Shown: positions 26,820-39,047 of the stretch, piece after piece | Layout: each line of letters starts with the position of its first letter | Position numbering within the stretch: the stretch's first letter is position 1 | From: Malus domestica | Lineage: Eukaryota; Streptophyta; Magnoliopsida; Rosales; Rosaceae | Assembly: GCF_042453785.1 (NCBI RefSeq) | Contig: NC_091670.1 | Span: forward strand, 34,173,501-34,237,500 | Direction of reading: 5' to 3' | DNA length: 64,000 nt | Program-made: the position numbers and the translations under genes | The notes under the pieces: generated by a model | Told to the model about the DNA's origin: nothing | Database searches by the model: none | The model's input: only the letters and a program-made list of their open reading frames with translations

Positions 26820-27735
26820 CTAAACTACACTAAAGAAAAGAGAAAGATTTTGAATCCGAAACGTAGTGGGTTGAAGAGAATACCTTAACCACGAGAACAA
26901 TCCACCACTTACAACATCAAAATTATTTATATATGTGACTTCTTTTTTTTCTTTTAAAAAGGGGACAACTAGTGGCAAGTCACGGTTATCCACCATTTTC
27001 GAAGGCCGAGAAGATTCACATAAGCATTTTAGCCTATATGTGAGTTATGTTAATTCATTGATCAAACTCATCAAAATAGCGTGTATGTCATTATGTACCT
27101 AAAATTTTATTTATCATTCTAATTAACGACTCTCAGTAGCACACGCGTCCTGAGCGAACATCTTTCTAATTGGTACGTGTTGCTAATGCTATTCTCATGT
27201 AAATGTAATTAAACAATAAAATAAAAGAAAGTTAATATAAGAATGGAGGATGAGTTTACTTACAATCCAAGCATGCACTAAAGGATGACTTGCCCGCAAT
27301 TGGAATTCCTGAATTAGTCACCAAATATGAATGAATGTATAAGAAAATGAATTTTTAATGACCCTCTATCATGGACTATTTGCCGCCTCACAGTTTAACG
27401 TCAATTATCGTGCCAACATTATAAAACATTTTGTCAAAAATATAAAGGAATAGAGAATCTATGAAAAATCAGACTTTAAAAGAGTTCCCTTACATTTCTC
27501 AATCAAAATATGCAATTATAGGTCTGCCGACCATATTGATATACGTAGAGGTTTTATTATGAACCTTATCAATATTGCTATGACCTACTTCTGAAGTTGG
27601 CAAAAGATTATCAGTCATTGCTAACTAATTTAATTATATTAATTTATTTTTAAGCTCCTTGATGAAACATTTACTCTTATGTTCTAAACTTTTATATAAT
27701 CTAGATCTACTGTAACGTATGGTGTAAGATTCTTT
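26820..27735. other. AT-rich spacer
   Basis: No gene or clear element was identified here. Confidence 0.4.
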
Positions 27736-27739
27736 TCTT

Positions 27740-28100
27740 TTTGAATTTCTTTTCCCTCCGGTTCAAGGACAGAGCCACCTAGGGCCCAGCAGGGGCATCC
27801 GTCCCCACTCATGTTTTTTTTTGGTGAAAAACTGTACATGCTTGTGACATTAGCAAAGTGTATTACTAGTTTACTTGTTTGTGGCATTAGCATTAACTCG
27901 TCTTGTTGCTATTGCCAACGTTAAAAGAATATTTTCGACCATAAAATTTATGAAGAATCGATTGAAAAATTGAATGGGAGATCAATGGATGATTATTTTT
28001 AGAGAGAAAGATATTTGATGGTATTGGTAATGAATTTTTCATGTAACGGTTTCAAAACACGAAAACGCATCGAGAAATATTGTAATATGTTGTGAAAAAT
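27740..28100 (+). pseudogene. hAT transposase C-terminal remnant (ZMYM1-like)
   Basis: From about 27886 the plus strand encodes a degenerate ..ALTRLVAIANVKRIFSTIKFMKNRLKN followed by a stop and MGDQWM, which matches the dimerisation domain of plant ZMYM1/TTF-type hAT transposases. Stops and missing upstream domains make it a pseudogene. The segment before it (ttcaaggacagagccacc..ggggcatccgtccccactc) resembles the left part of the element at 15250. Confidence 0.55.
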
Positions 28101-30330
28101 CTTATAGATTAGCATATAAGTATTTTGTTTAATAAATTTTTTAGCATTTTAATTTGTGACTTTGTTGTTTGAGGATGCTCCCTTCCATACAAATCTTTGG
28201 CTTCATCCATGCTCCACTCCTCTCATTTTTGAACAATCACGATTAAGCTACATTAACATCTTATGTTAATATCTTTATAAAAACATAAAAAGAGGAAAAT
28301 GAAAAAAGAAGAAACTGAAGAATAAAAAATGTAGAAGGAAGAGAATCTTACTCAATAACGTATAATGCCGCCCGCAGTTCATCACTCGACGGTGTGCATT
28401 ATCCATCACCGTTTTGGCCAAAGCATCGTGATTCATGATGAGAAAACGTTTAATGTTCAGTGATACGTAACTGCTAACCACATCCAATTCAAATTATAAA
28501 TTCAATCGTAGTCGCACAAAAATCCCCAGTTAACCACCGATCTTGGCAAATCCCCGTCCGAAGTTGGGGTTAGCTAGCTAGGGCATCATCCATCTTAGGC
28601 AAGCAAGAAAGTAAAGCATGCTTAACGGTAAAGACACGTGTTGAAAACCCACCAACCCCTACAACTGGAAATCTGAAAGTCTGGGCATTTGGCAATACAG
28701 CCTCTTGTTCATCGTGGCTCAAATTTAGCCGTTGCAAGACTTTTTTTGTTTTTGTTTTGTCAATAACCGTTTGAAGACTCCAAGTCATAACAAAGGCACA
28801 AGCTCTCTTTCCAGCTCCTTCGTTTCTCAAGAATGATTTCCGCATACTTTTTTTCATATGCATATTTCTAATTATATTATAATTTTTGGATTGTGTAAAT
28901 CAGAAGAAAATTCTATATAGAAAAAGTACACATTGATTGCACGCATTTTTTTTTTTTAAGTACAATGATAAAATTAGTGAGTTAGATAATTAATTATTAG
29001 AAGAAAAGGAAGTCGGTGGAAATCAAACATACACTAAAATACATAAACATAATTCCACATATTGTTGAGCAAAACAATATTAGTGCAATTAGTAGAAACA
29101 TAATGAATGCCACCTCTTGTTCATCGTGACTCATATTTGGCATTGCATGCATGAGGATGTGCTAAGTGGAGGCCACGAGGAGAACTGGAAGCATACAAAC
29201 GTAGCCGTTTTAAGACTTCAAGTCATAACAAAAGCACATTAATTATCTCTCTCGCCCTTTTTGTTTTAATTTATTTATTTACGATTTTTTATATAAATTA
29301 CAAGGACATAAATAAACAGTGAGGATGCGATAGGAAAAAATAATGCTAGAGAGACCAAATTTTTAAAAAATAAATACGTTTATCAATACTTAAGAGATAA
29401 TCAAATCATCAATATATAAGCACATAATTTAATTTACAAAATTTGGTTGAGAAATTCGGTCTCTCTAATATAGAAAAAATGGGGTGTTGAAAGTGTGACC
29501 GAGTCATTTTTTTTCTTCTCAGATTGTTGTAGAGATTGACAGCGAAATGAAGAAATTGCAACAATTAGTTCAACATATTACGTAAAACACTTTTGACTAG
29601 GAGAAGAGATAGTGGAAGAAAATATGGAAGAAAACGTTGTGTGTTAAATAAAATATTTGATTTAAAAAACTTCCACAACAATTCTACTTTGTAACTGAAT
29701 GCATATGATGGCGTGAGTTCAAATCTCCTCAGCGGCTAATCTAACATCTAATTTAATAAAATTTATTGTTTGACAAAAAAAAGAAGTCTAAAATACACTA
29801 TTAAATTCCTCTAAATCCAATAAACTTCTTCACTTTTAAATCCCGCAATATGATTTGAACAAAAAAGATAGTGTAATATAAATTTCTTAAAAATACGTAT
29901 TGAATACTCTCAGATAACAAGTGGTTAATTATTTTTTTTCAAAAGAGGTAAGGTGTATGTCACCCCTCTTTTCTTGTATTTTGTTTTTCTTGCTCTATGA
30001 GGGAAAAAGTTTATGTGCTCCTGATAAGGTTTAACTTCTTTTTTCATATCAATAAATTTTCCTCATATCGTCAAAGTTTTCTAAAAAACAAAAAAAAAAA
30101 AAGAGTACTATTGAATACTCTTAAATTTTTTGTAAACCTTTTTAAAATTCTAATTGAATAGATCTATATCATTTAGCAATTAATATTAACATATTTGGAA
30201 ATTACATCCAAAATCCGAAAAGCACAACTAAGTTTTTTGTTTTACTAACCTTCTATATAAAATACCCTCACTCTGAATGTAGTAGACATCCGGATATTGA
30301 GTGCAAGGATAAATAGCACTGAAACTCTAA
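28101..30330. other. Spacer with a diverged local duplication
   Basis: Two stretches share cctcttgttcatcgtg, a tagccgtt block and gactccaagtcataacaaa-like sequence (about 28695-28825 and 29110-29245), so a segment was duplicated about 415 bp apart. The open frame 28863-28570 (-), 97 codons, covers the first copy but shows no known family. The rest is AT-rich. Confidence 0.4.
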
Positions 30331-30338
30331 GTCCACAC

Positions 30339-30346
30339 TATAAATA
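30339..30346 (+). promoter_or_regulatory. TATA box of the purine-permease-like gene
   Basis: TATAAATA lies 67 bp before the start codon, giving a predicted transcription start near 30370 and a short leader. Confidence 0.65.
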
Positions 30347-30412
30347 TCTCATTCTCATTTAAAAGAGATTCACCTCCTCACCTCCTCATACCTCTTCAGC
30401 TAATTATAATTA

Positions 30413-31684
30413 ATGGAGAGTTTAGTCCAATCTTCACCCCAAAACTCCCCCAAACCCCATAACCACCAACACCACCACCACCATGATCACGACAGCCCCA
30501 CCCTCACCACCACCACCAACCACCACCTCCAACAAACCAGAACCAATTCATCATCATTATTCATCAATAAGACCACAGCAACCCAACTGAGTAACAAAGG
30601 CTCGATGATCAAACGCAACAAGCGCTCCATGCCTCTCCTGGTGATCAACTACTTGTGCCTCTTCATTGGATCAGTCTCTTCAAGCCTCCTCTCAAAGTAC
30701 TATTTCATCCACAAAGGCTCAAGCATTTGGGTGTCCACCTGGGTTCAATGCTCCGGCTTCCCTCTCCTCCTTCCATTTATTTTCATTCCTTATTATCTCC
30801 TCCATTGCACACAAAGAAAACCCTTCTCTCACTTCACCCCCAAAATCTTAGTCCTATCAGTTCTCATAGGTCTTATGCTGGGTCTAAACAACCTCCTCTT
30901 CTCTTGGGGTAACTCCTATTTACCAGTCTCAACCTCCTCCCTCCTCCTCTCCTCACAACTCGTTTTTAATCTCATCCTCTCTGTGATTATTGTCAAGCAA
31001 AAAGTAACTTTCTCAAATCTCAACTGTGTTATCCTCCTAACCGTAAGCTCAGTCCTTCTGGCCTTGGGGTCCCACCATGACAAGCCACATGGCCTTACAC
31101 GTAGCAAGTATTTCCTAGGGTTCTTCTCAACAATCGGGGCAGGCTTGTTGTTTGCTCTGTACCTCCCGGTCATGGAGAAGATATACAGCAAGGTTTACTG
31201 CTACGCCATGGTGATCGAAATGCAGCTGGTAATGGAGGCTGCGGCCACGGTGTTCGCCATGGCAGGGATGGCCTTGAACGGCGGGTTTCGTGAGATGAAG
31301 GCAGAGAGCGCGAGGGTGTATGACAAAGGAGAAAACGTGTATTGGGTGACTCTGTGGTGCAACGTTGTGACGTGGCAGCTTTGCTTCATGGGGACAGCTG
31401 GCATGGTGTTCTTGACCTCTTCGTTGACGGGTGGGATTTGTATGACGGCGCTGATAGGGATGAACGTGTTGGGAGGGGTTCTGGTGTATGGGGATTCGTT
31501 TGGGGGTGTGAAGGCGGTTTCCACTTTCTTGTGTGGGTGGGGTTTCTGTTCTTATGTGTACGGCCTTTACATGAAGGCTAGAGATATTGGGGAAGAAGAT
31601 GGTGGTGAAGGAGATGGAGACAAAGAAGGAACCCACCAAGAGATAGAGATGGATGTGCATAAATTAAATGATAGTAGTGTTTGA
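30413..31684 (+). CDS. Purine permease (PUP) family transporter
   Basis: A single-exon gene of 423 aa. PUPs are plant-specific, proton-coupled carriers of adenine, cytokinins and related alkaloids, with a DMT/EamA-like fold of about 10 membrane helices. The core starts near residue 74 (LLVINYLCLFIGSVSSSLLS). It includes the family stretch GLMLGLNNLLFSWGNSYLPVSTSSLLLSSQ (shown here only in pieces: LGLNNLLFSWG, LPVSTSSLL), QLVFNLILSVIIVKQK and ALYLPVMEKIY, and ends with membrane segments around GGICMTALIGMNVLGGV. The ~70-residue N-terminus is hydrophilic and unusual (HNHQHHHHHDHD followed by a T/N/S-rich stretch). The tail is acidic. The first ATG in frame is used, since a later Met at residue 65 would remove the tail but leave all membrane helices. 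The subtype (PUP4-like is my guess) and substrate cannot be told. Confidence 0.85.
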   Translation: MESLVQSSPQNSPKPHNHQHHHHHDHDSPTLTTTTNHHLQQTRTNSSSLFINKTTATQLSNKGSMIKRNKRSMPLLVINYLCLFIGSVSSSLLSKYYFIHKGSSIWVSTWVQCSGFPLLLPFIFIPYYLLHCTQRKPFSHFTPKILVLSVLIGLMLGLNNLLFSWGNSYLPVSTSSLLLSSQLVFNLILSVIIVKQKVTFSNLNCVILLTVSSVLLALGSHHDKPHGLTRSKYFLGFFSTIGAGLLFALYLPVMEKIYSKVYCYAMVIEMQLVMEAAATVFAMAGMALNGGFREMKAESARVYDKGENVYWVTLWCNVVTWQLCFMGTAGMVFLTSSLTGGICMTALIGMNVLGGVLVYGDSFGGVKAVSTFLCGWGFCSYVYGLYMKARDIGEEDGGEGDGDKEGTHQEIEMDVHKLNDSSV

Positions 31685-34600
31685 TTTAAAACTTTTATGA
31701 TGCTTTTGGTGAAAATTGGAATTGAGTTTTGTTTTTTTTTGAGACAAATTTGGATGTGTGAAATCATGGCTTAATTGCTTAAGTACATAATTGGTTGCTA
31801 TCATTGTCAATTAGTCTCGTCACTTTAACACTAAACTCCACTAAACCACATTTCATTTAAGTTTTATCTATTGAATTTTTTAGCTAACATTACATCAGTT
31901 ATCGACAATCGCTTATACACAAGCATACATTATTAAAATCCATCTTACAATCTACACAAATCGACTACCTACCAACAATTAAACTCTACAATTTCATCAA
32001 CCATATGGTTGGATATAATAAAGTTCCGTTTACAATAAACTATTTCAAAAGTTTGATTTAGATAGGATTATTCTCACAAAATCTAGAAAAAACAAAATTT
32101 AAAGGTGATCTCATACAAAAGTTAGGATGGATGATGGTTGTACATTCATTGCTTTTTATGCATATATTCCCCCACTACTCTTTGCACTCAAAACAGTTGC
32201 GTTCTTAATTTCCACATAAAGGAAAACTTAAATCTGAATATCAAACATATAACCAGTAGCAGACTGGGAGTATGCAGAGCCAAACGTTACACTAGGAATA
32301 TAGAACGATTAAATGCCATGGTGCAAGTGAGGACATTGTTAATTTGGTTCACCCAATCTCACGTTATCATGTATGATGTAGGACAATATATTAAGTATTG
32401 CCCTACTGCTGATAATATTATATGGTTGGGATAATTGATTAATTATATCAAAACAAACATAAATGGTGGGATTCACTCATTGCACATACCCTAATTAGAG
32501 CGATTAAGAATCTTAATGGGGCACTAAGTTGATCACCTCATCACACACACCTTTTCGAAAAATGGAAGGATCTATCATGAAGCATAATTGTTCCCTTTTG
32601 TTTCTTAATATTTTTATAATCTGAATATATTTATGCTGCTTATATAGTTAATTTTAAAATAATTGGCAGTGATCACAAGATGAAATGTGATTGATCCTAT
32701 TATACGAAACTCTTAGAAGTTGATGATAATAAACTACAAATATCTGTATAATTTTAGTGCTGATAACTAACTAGTTACTAAGATAGTACTAAATTTGACC
32801 AATAATATTGGACGATATCTCAAGTTCGAATCTCTCATTTATTATTCAAAAACAACGTAGTGTATAGACATGCAAACGGATCAAAAGTTATGGCATATGT
32901 CATAATTGTGTTATTAGATTTGAATTAGGATATTATTCGTACCGTAATAATCATATGTACTCTTCTCCAATTTTAAAAAGAAAATGAGTACATAATACGT
33001 AACTATCACCGATAAAAGTTATCTTAAATTATTACTGATATCCAGGTAAACATCGATTCAGGAAATCTTAAGCAATCTATATGTAGTAAGTACTGTTGCA
33101 ATTTGGATAGATACAAAGCTTGTTCATTCTGTCCACATAAAATATTGTGGTTGCTTTTCAAGTATAGTGAAGGGCAAAAAATGGTGCAATCTTTATAAGT
33201 ACACGCGGGATTAAACTATAAGTTGAAAAAGGTCATGTGAGTTGAGATTTTCACTAACCTTCTTAAAAGTCTTTGCATGCTCTCAGCCTGTTGGAGCTGA
33301 GAAATGTCTTTTCTGAAATCTGGCATCGTTTGTTTGCATGAAAGAGATTTCTTGTTGGACGACTCGATCGGCTTTTAGCAGGGACATCCACTTGCCAAAG
33401 AAAATGTTGAAGCCTATTAGTTGTAAATTTTTGCAGATATACATTAGAAAAGGATGTTTGATATTAATAAAAAAACAAAATCAATTATGTTTGTGTCTTT
33501 TTTTTTTTGTAAAGAGAAAGCATTGGTAGCAGTAAATGCTGTCACAATCTGAATCCAAATTAATCCTTATCACCACTCCATTTCTATAAATAATTCATAA
33601 AGATATTTAAGGAGTGTGTTTCACCTTTTTTTTTTTTCATTTCAAAGAATTAGGTGATTTTTTCATTCATTCAAAGAAAAATGTAATTGAAATGACCTAC
33701 AAAAAACAATGTTTTTGAAATGACTGTGTATCATTTACCATTTTGATTAGGTCTATATAACAAAAAGCCATGAGTTTGATACTTTGTAGCTGTAAAATCT
33801 ACCTAATCGTGGCCACAGGTAGGGTGCAATTCCTAAATAGCCTCCTCTGACCACGCAATGAGTGAATAACCGTGGTTCGCCACCAGTTATCCTCCTTTTA
33901 AAAAATAGAACAAAAAACAATTGGATTCATAAGTATATTTTTTCCCATGTAAATAATGAAATTAAACTTTAACTAAAATCCTTAAACTAGACATATAAGA
34001 ATTTCTGATAAGATAGCTTGAAATTTAGCAAAAGGTACAAGTTTTATTTTGCCTAGTAATGACTATCTAATCTACTAGACTACAATTTAATGGTATATTG
34101 CTGGACATTACTATTGGTGTAATTGACTTGTCTAAATTTTTTCAAGTGAAAACAAGTTAGTCCCTCTCATTAGTCTGGTTTTTGTTCCTCATGGCTTTTA
34201 GAGTCCTTTCTTATTGGTAAGTGGTGAGTCATAAATAATAAAAGTAAAAAACACTACAAACTAGAAAAATTACTTTGAGAAAAAACAATGATAAAGAGAG
34301 GCAGAGATCATAGAGGTGGATCTCCCATTTTCTTATAGTTTAATCAGACCTATAACACAATTTTAATTATAGTTTTCAAGTGAACTCAGAAGGACTGTCA
34401 ATACTTTCATTGGGGGTAAGCTAGGAAGACCATTTATTTATATTGTATTTTGTAAATTGTATGACATGATAGTTGATGATTGTATTATTATTTAGTATTG
34501 ATTAACATGCTTATTTTATATTGATGACATATCACATGGTTTCCAAATAAAATCTAATAAGTTGGTCTACCCAGCATTAGTCATTTCAAATATATTTATC

Positions 34601-35510
34601 CTCTTTTCAAAACCATTCCTCCAAACATATATGCATCTCTCGTATATATAATATCCTTCCATCCAAGAAAAAAAGTTCGGCATTTGCACATCCTATTTTA
34701 TCCATTTGCATTCTTCTCTTTCATGTTTATGTTTTGATAATTGAAGTCCAAGTGGACAAAATAGGAGGGTGAAAATCGCCACCCAAAAAAAAAAAGTTAG
34801 TGTTATCCACATACTCATTTTTATTTTTCACATATTTCTTGTTAATTTCTGTCATTTGACATTCTTTAATTCATTCAATAGATGACCGGAAATTAAAAAT
34901 GGTGTGAGGAGGTAAAAAATAATGTGTGAATAGTACCACCCAAAAAACAAATCCAATTTGACGCTTTAAGCACTTACATTATTTTCTCAAAAAATTGTCA
35001 TTACCTATAAAAATGCAAAATTTGTCATAACATATGACGTAAATATTAGCATGCACATATTTTTCGTTCACTAATTTGAGAAAACAAAGATAGATCACGT
35101 CATGGAATGTATCTATGGCTTGATGCTTTGATTCCTCCTTGTATCTATTATTTATATATAAACGACTGATTTTATAAACAAAACAAAGAGCGGCACCTCT
35201 TCGATCTGCTTTTACATATCATTCGCTTTTCTTTTCCGTTCCAAACAATATATATGTTATAAACAAAGAAGAAGCATGATTTAATGGAGAGGTGATCCGT
35301 GTACGTCTACTTTTGTTGATTAACAAAGTTATATATACTTACAAGAAGCCAATGACAACCAAAAGGTCAACGAAAGCATCCTTGTCCCTTTTTCCAAAAT
35401 GTGAATCTCTTATGAATTTTCACGTTGCTTTGTGGCATGATATGATCGATGTCTTTGCATTTTTATTTCTCTTGAACGCATTATTTATAGACACCAAACA
35501 ACTAAGTTTG
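31685..35510. other. 3.8-kb AT-rich spacer
   Basis: No gene was supported. Open frames such as 32138-32434 and 33338-33529 have no family resemblance and unbiased composition. Short homopolymer tracts are frequent. Confidence 0.5.
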
Positions 35511-35534
35511 TGCGCGCGCGCGAGAGAGAGAGAA
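35510..35534. repeat. CG/GA microsatellite
   Basis: A (GC)n run is followed directly by (GA)n (gtgcgcgcgcgcgagagaga). Confidence 0.85.
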
Positions 35535-35571
35535 ATAGAAAGAAAGATCCACGTATGATGTTTGCAAAATC

Positions 35572-36190
35572 TTGTAAGATTATCTCTAATTTATGGGATA
35601 AAGTTTAAAATATAAGTTTTAAAACCCCCTCAAACCATATCCAATCATTGGGCTAAAATAAGTTCTGAAAAGAAAATATATCTTTGGGCTAAATTTTTCT
35701 AGGAGTTAAGCCTGACTTAAATTATTCTGGACCCACCAAACTGTCATATTTCAAACTTTTTATTTTGTTTTTTACTTATAATCCAACGGCTGTGATAAAA
35801 TGAAATCAAATCTAACGGTACAAAAGAAAGATTTGACGGCCCAAAATTAAATCAAATGTTTAAAATAATTTTTAAAAATTATTTAAATCAAATTTCACTT
35901 AAAACTGTATAAATACCTATGTATATGTATGATTTTAAATTACTTATAGGAATTTAAATATTTTTTTTAACAAACGATAGTATGTTCATAAAAACAAATT
36001 AAGATAATCTACATAAATTTTTTTTTTCAAAAAAGTTACCAAGAAAATGGCTAAAATCATTATTTAATAATATCGGGCTAAAATGAAGCCATAACAGTTG
36101 GAGGAGAAAAGTAGTTCTGAGTTATGACTTAAAATTTTATTACTTAAATTTTTAAGCCTTATCCACAAAGATATTGGAGATGGTCTAAGG
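35572..36190. mobile_element. TIR element of about 620 bp, noncoding
   Basis: The left end CTTGTAAGATTATCTCTAAT and the right end (reverse complement CCTTAGACCATCTCCAATAT) match imperfectly. The interior is AT-rich, with internal gggctaaaat/gggctaaatt motifs. Size and ends fit a MITE of the hAT/PIF type. Confidence 0.5.
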
Positions 36191-36253
36191 AGATATATAT
36201 GACTCATAACGTTTCCATGGAAGCAATAATTCAAGGAGAAAGGGTACGGCGAT

Positions 36254-36514
36254 GTGGTACCACAGTTAGTGTTTTGGGGTATGTCCGGTTTCAGGTCTAC
36301 GCCGTCGCCGGTGCCGTGTACAAAGCCTGGGGTCAAGTCGTTCTTGGAGAATGATGGGGAACTATGCCCGTACCATGTCATGGAAGCAGCAATGTCTGGC
36401 CAACACCATGAGACATCAGCCACTGGTTGCAGTGGACTAAGACTAGTGGCTCAACTCAGGGATCATCATTATCATCATCACCTGTTTGATCCGAGAGCAT
36501 TATTACTCCATTAA
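36254..36514 (+). CDS. Unrecognised 86-codon open frame
   Basis: The frame is GC-richer than its surroundings and contains RSTPSPVPCTKPGVKSFLEN and a His-rich end (DHHYHHHLF). I recognise no family. It sits between a TIR element and a tandem array, without an obvious promoter. It could be a decayed gene piece or chance. Confidence 0.15.
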   Translation: MVPQLVFWGMSGFRSTPSPVPCTKPGVKSFLENDGELCPYHVMEAAMSGQHHETSATGCSGLRLVAQLRDHHYHHHLFDPRALLLH

Positions 36515-36540
36515 AATTGGTTACTGTGTTCATTTCATAT

Positions 36541-38937
36541 TACATCATTTTATATCATTTCAAGTACATTATATCTAATTCTTTTGAAATAAAGAAAAGG
36601 TGATAGTTACTCGTTAATTATCTTTACGATTTATTGGTACCATACTTTCTCTTTACAAAAAAAACGCACTTAAATAGTTGATTATGCGCATCTACATTTA
36701 TTGTGTTTCTTATTTTTAATGAAAGTAAGAGATTCGAACTTAGAATATCTTCGAACATTTGATTAGATGTAATTTCCATTATCCTTTTAAAGCTAGTTAT
36801 AGGCTATATGAGCACTTCAATTGACATTTGGGAAAATGTCATTTTCTAGAAAGTAAACTGAGAATTTTTTTTCCTCCCTTTGTCAAAATCCTTATAATTG
36901 AACATTTTTACATGCGAAAAAATCATGTAGTTTTATGGGCTTTGATTTTCACGTACTTTGTTTAACTTCTTACACATCATTTTAATTTATGATCATCAAA
37001 TTAAATAATTTTAACAAAAATAATAAACAAAATTAAACAAGTGAGAAGATGAAACGGTGCGTGTTTATCGTTGCATTCAAAACATTTCTTAGTTATCATT
37101 GCTCATGATTCTTCAATTGAATTTGGGACTGGTTTTCAGTTTTCTACATCATTTTATATCATTTCAAGTACATTACATCTAATTCTTTGGAAATTAAAAA
37201 AGGTGATAGTTACTTGTTAATTATCTTTAGGATTTATTGCTACCATACTTTCTTTTTACCAAAAAAAGGCACTCAAATAATTGATTATGCGCGTCTACAT
37301 TTACTGTGTTTCTTATTTTTAATGAAAGCGAGAGATTCGAACTCAGAATATCATCCAACATTTTATCCTAGTAAAGCTAGTTATTGGCTATGAGCACTTC
37401 AATTGACATTTGGGAAAATGTCATTTTCCAGAAAGTAAACTTAGATTTTTTTTTTTTTGTTTTTTGCTATGAACACTTCAATTGACATTGGGGAAAATGT
37501 CATTTCTAGAAAGTAAACTGAGAATTTTTTTTTGCTCCCTTTCTCAAAATCCTTATAATTGAACATTTTTTTATGGGTATTGATTTTCACACATTCTGTT
37601 TAACTTCTTACATATCATCTTAATTTATGATCATCAAATTAAATAAATCTTAACAAAAATAATAAACAAAATGAAACGAGTGAGAAGATAGAAAAGGTGC
37701 GTGTTTATTGTTGCATTCAAAACATCTCATTGCTCATGATTCTTCAATTGAATTTGGGACTGGTTTTCAGTTTTCTACATCATTTTATTTTTATATCATT
37801 TCAAGTACATTACATCTAATTATTTTGAAATAAAAAAAAGGTGATAGTTACTCGGCAATTCTCTTTATGATTTACTGCTACCATACTTTTTCCTTACAAG
37901 AAAAAAACACTTAAATAATTGATTATGCACGTCAATATTTACTGTGTTTCTTATTTTTAAAGAAAGTCAGAGATTCGAACTTAGAATACTATCCAACATT
38001 TGATTAGATGTAATTTCCATTATCCTAGTAAAGCTAGTTATTGGCTATGAGCACTTCAATTGACATTTGGGCAAATGTCGTTTTCTAGAAGGTAAACTGA
38101 GATATTTTTTTTTGCTCCCCTTGTCAAAATCCTTATAATTGAACATTTTTACATGCCAAAAAACCATGTAGTTTTATGAACGTTGATTTTCATACACCTT
38201 GTTTAACTTCTTACACATTTTCTTAATTTATGCTCATCATATTAAATAAATCTAACGAAAATTATAAACAAAATTAAACAAGTGAGAAGATAAAAAAAAG
38301 TGTGTGTTTATCGTTGCATTCAAAACATTTGCTTAGTTCTCATTGCTCATGATTCTTCAATTGAATTTGGGACTTGTTTTCAGGTTTCTACATCATTTTA
38401 TATCATTTCAAGTGCATTACATCTAATTCTTTTGAAATAAAAAAAGGTGATAGTTACTCGTAATTATCTTTACGATTTACTGCTACCATACTTTCTTTTT
38501 ACCAAAAAAAAAAGCACTTAAATAATTGATTATGCGCATCTACATTTACTATGTTTCTTATTTTTAATGAAAACAAGAGATTCAAACTTAGAATACCGTC
38601 CAACATTTGATCAGATGTAATTTTCATTATCCTAGTAAAGCTAGTTATTGGCTATGAGCACTTCAATTGACATTCGGGAAAATGTCATTTTCTAGAAAAT
38701 AAACTGAGAATTTTTTTTTTGGCTCCCTTTGTCAAAATCCTTATAATTGAACATTTTTACATGTGAAAAAACCATGTAGTTTTATGGGCGTTGATTTTCA
38801 CACACTCTGTCTAACTTCTTACACATCTTCTTTAATTTAAGATCATTAAATTAAATAAATCTAATGAAAATAATAAACAAAATTAAACAAGTGAAAAGAT
38901 AGAAAAAGTGCGTGTTTATCGTTGCATTCACCTTAAT
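36541..38937 (+). repeat. Tandem array, about 4 copies of a ~610-bp unit
   Basis: Copies start at about 36541, 37145, 37776 and 38389 (spacing 604, 631, 613; the last is truncated at ~38937). Each begins tacatcattttatatcattt and contains gtgatagttactcg, attgattatgcgc, gagattcgaact, cacttcaattgacattt and cattgctcatgattcttcaa. Within copy 2 a short block is repeated again (~37385-37520). Units differ by small indels and substitutions. Noncoding. Confidence 0.9.
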
Positions 38938-39047
38938 CTTGTTGAAGCCCAGCCCGGCCCATTGACAAGACCCAGTAGTAGAGCAGGAGAATGAGGGATA
39001 GAAGCTTATGTAGGATTTCAACTGCCATTTTAGTTTTGGAAGTGGCG

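Noticed and set aside
31127-31660. 177-codon minus-strand frame inside the permease gene
   Set aside because: Shadow of the plus-strand purine permease coding sequence, which has clear family motifs.
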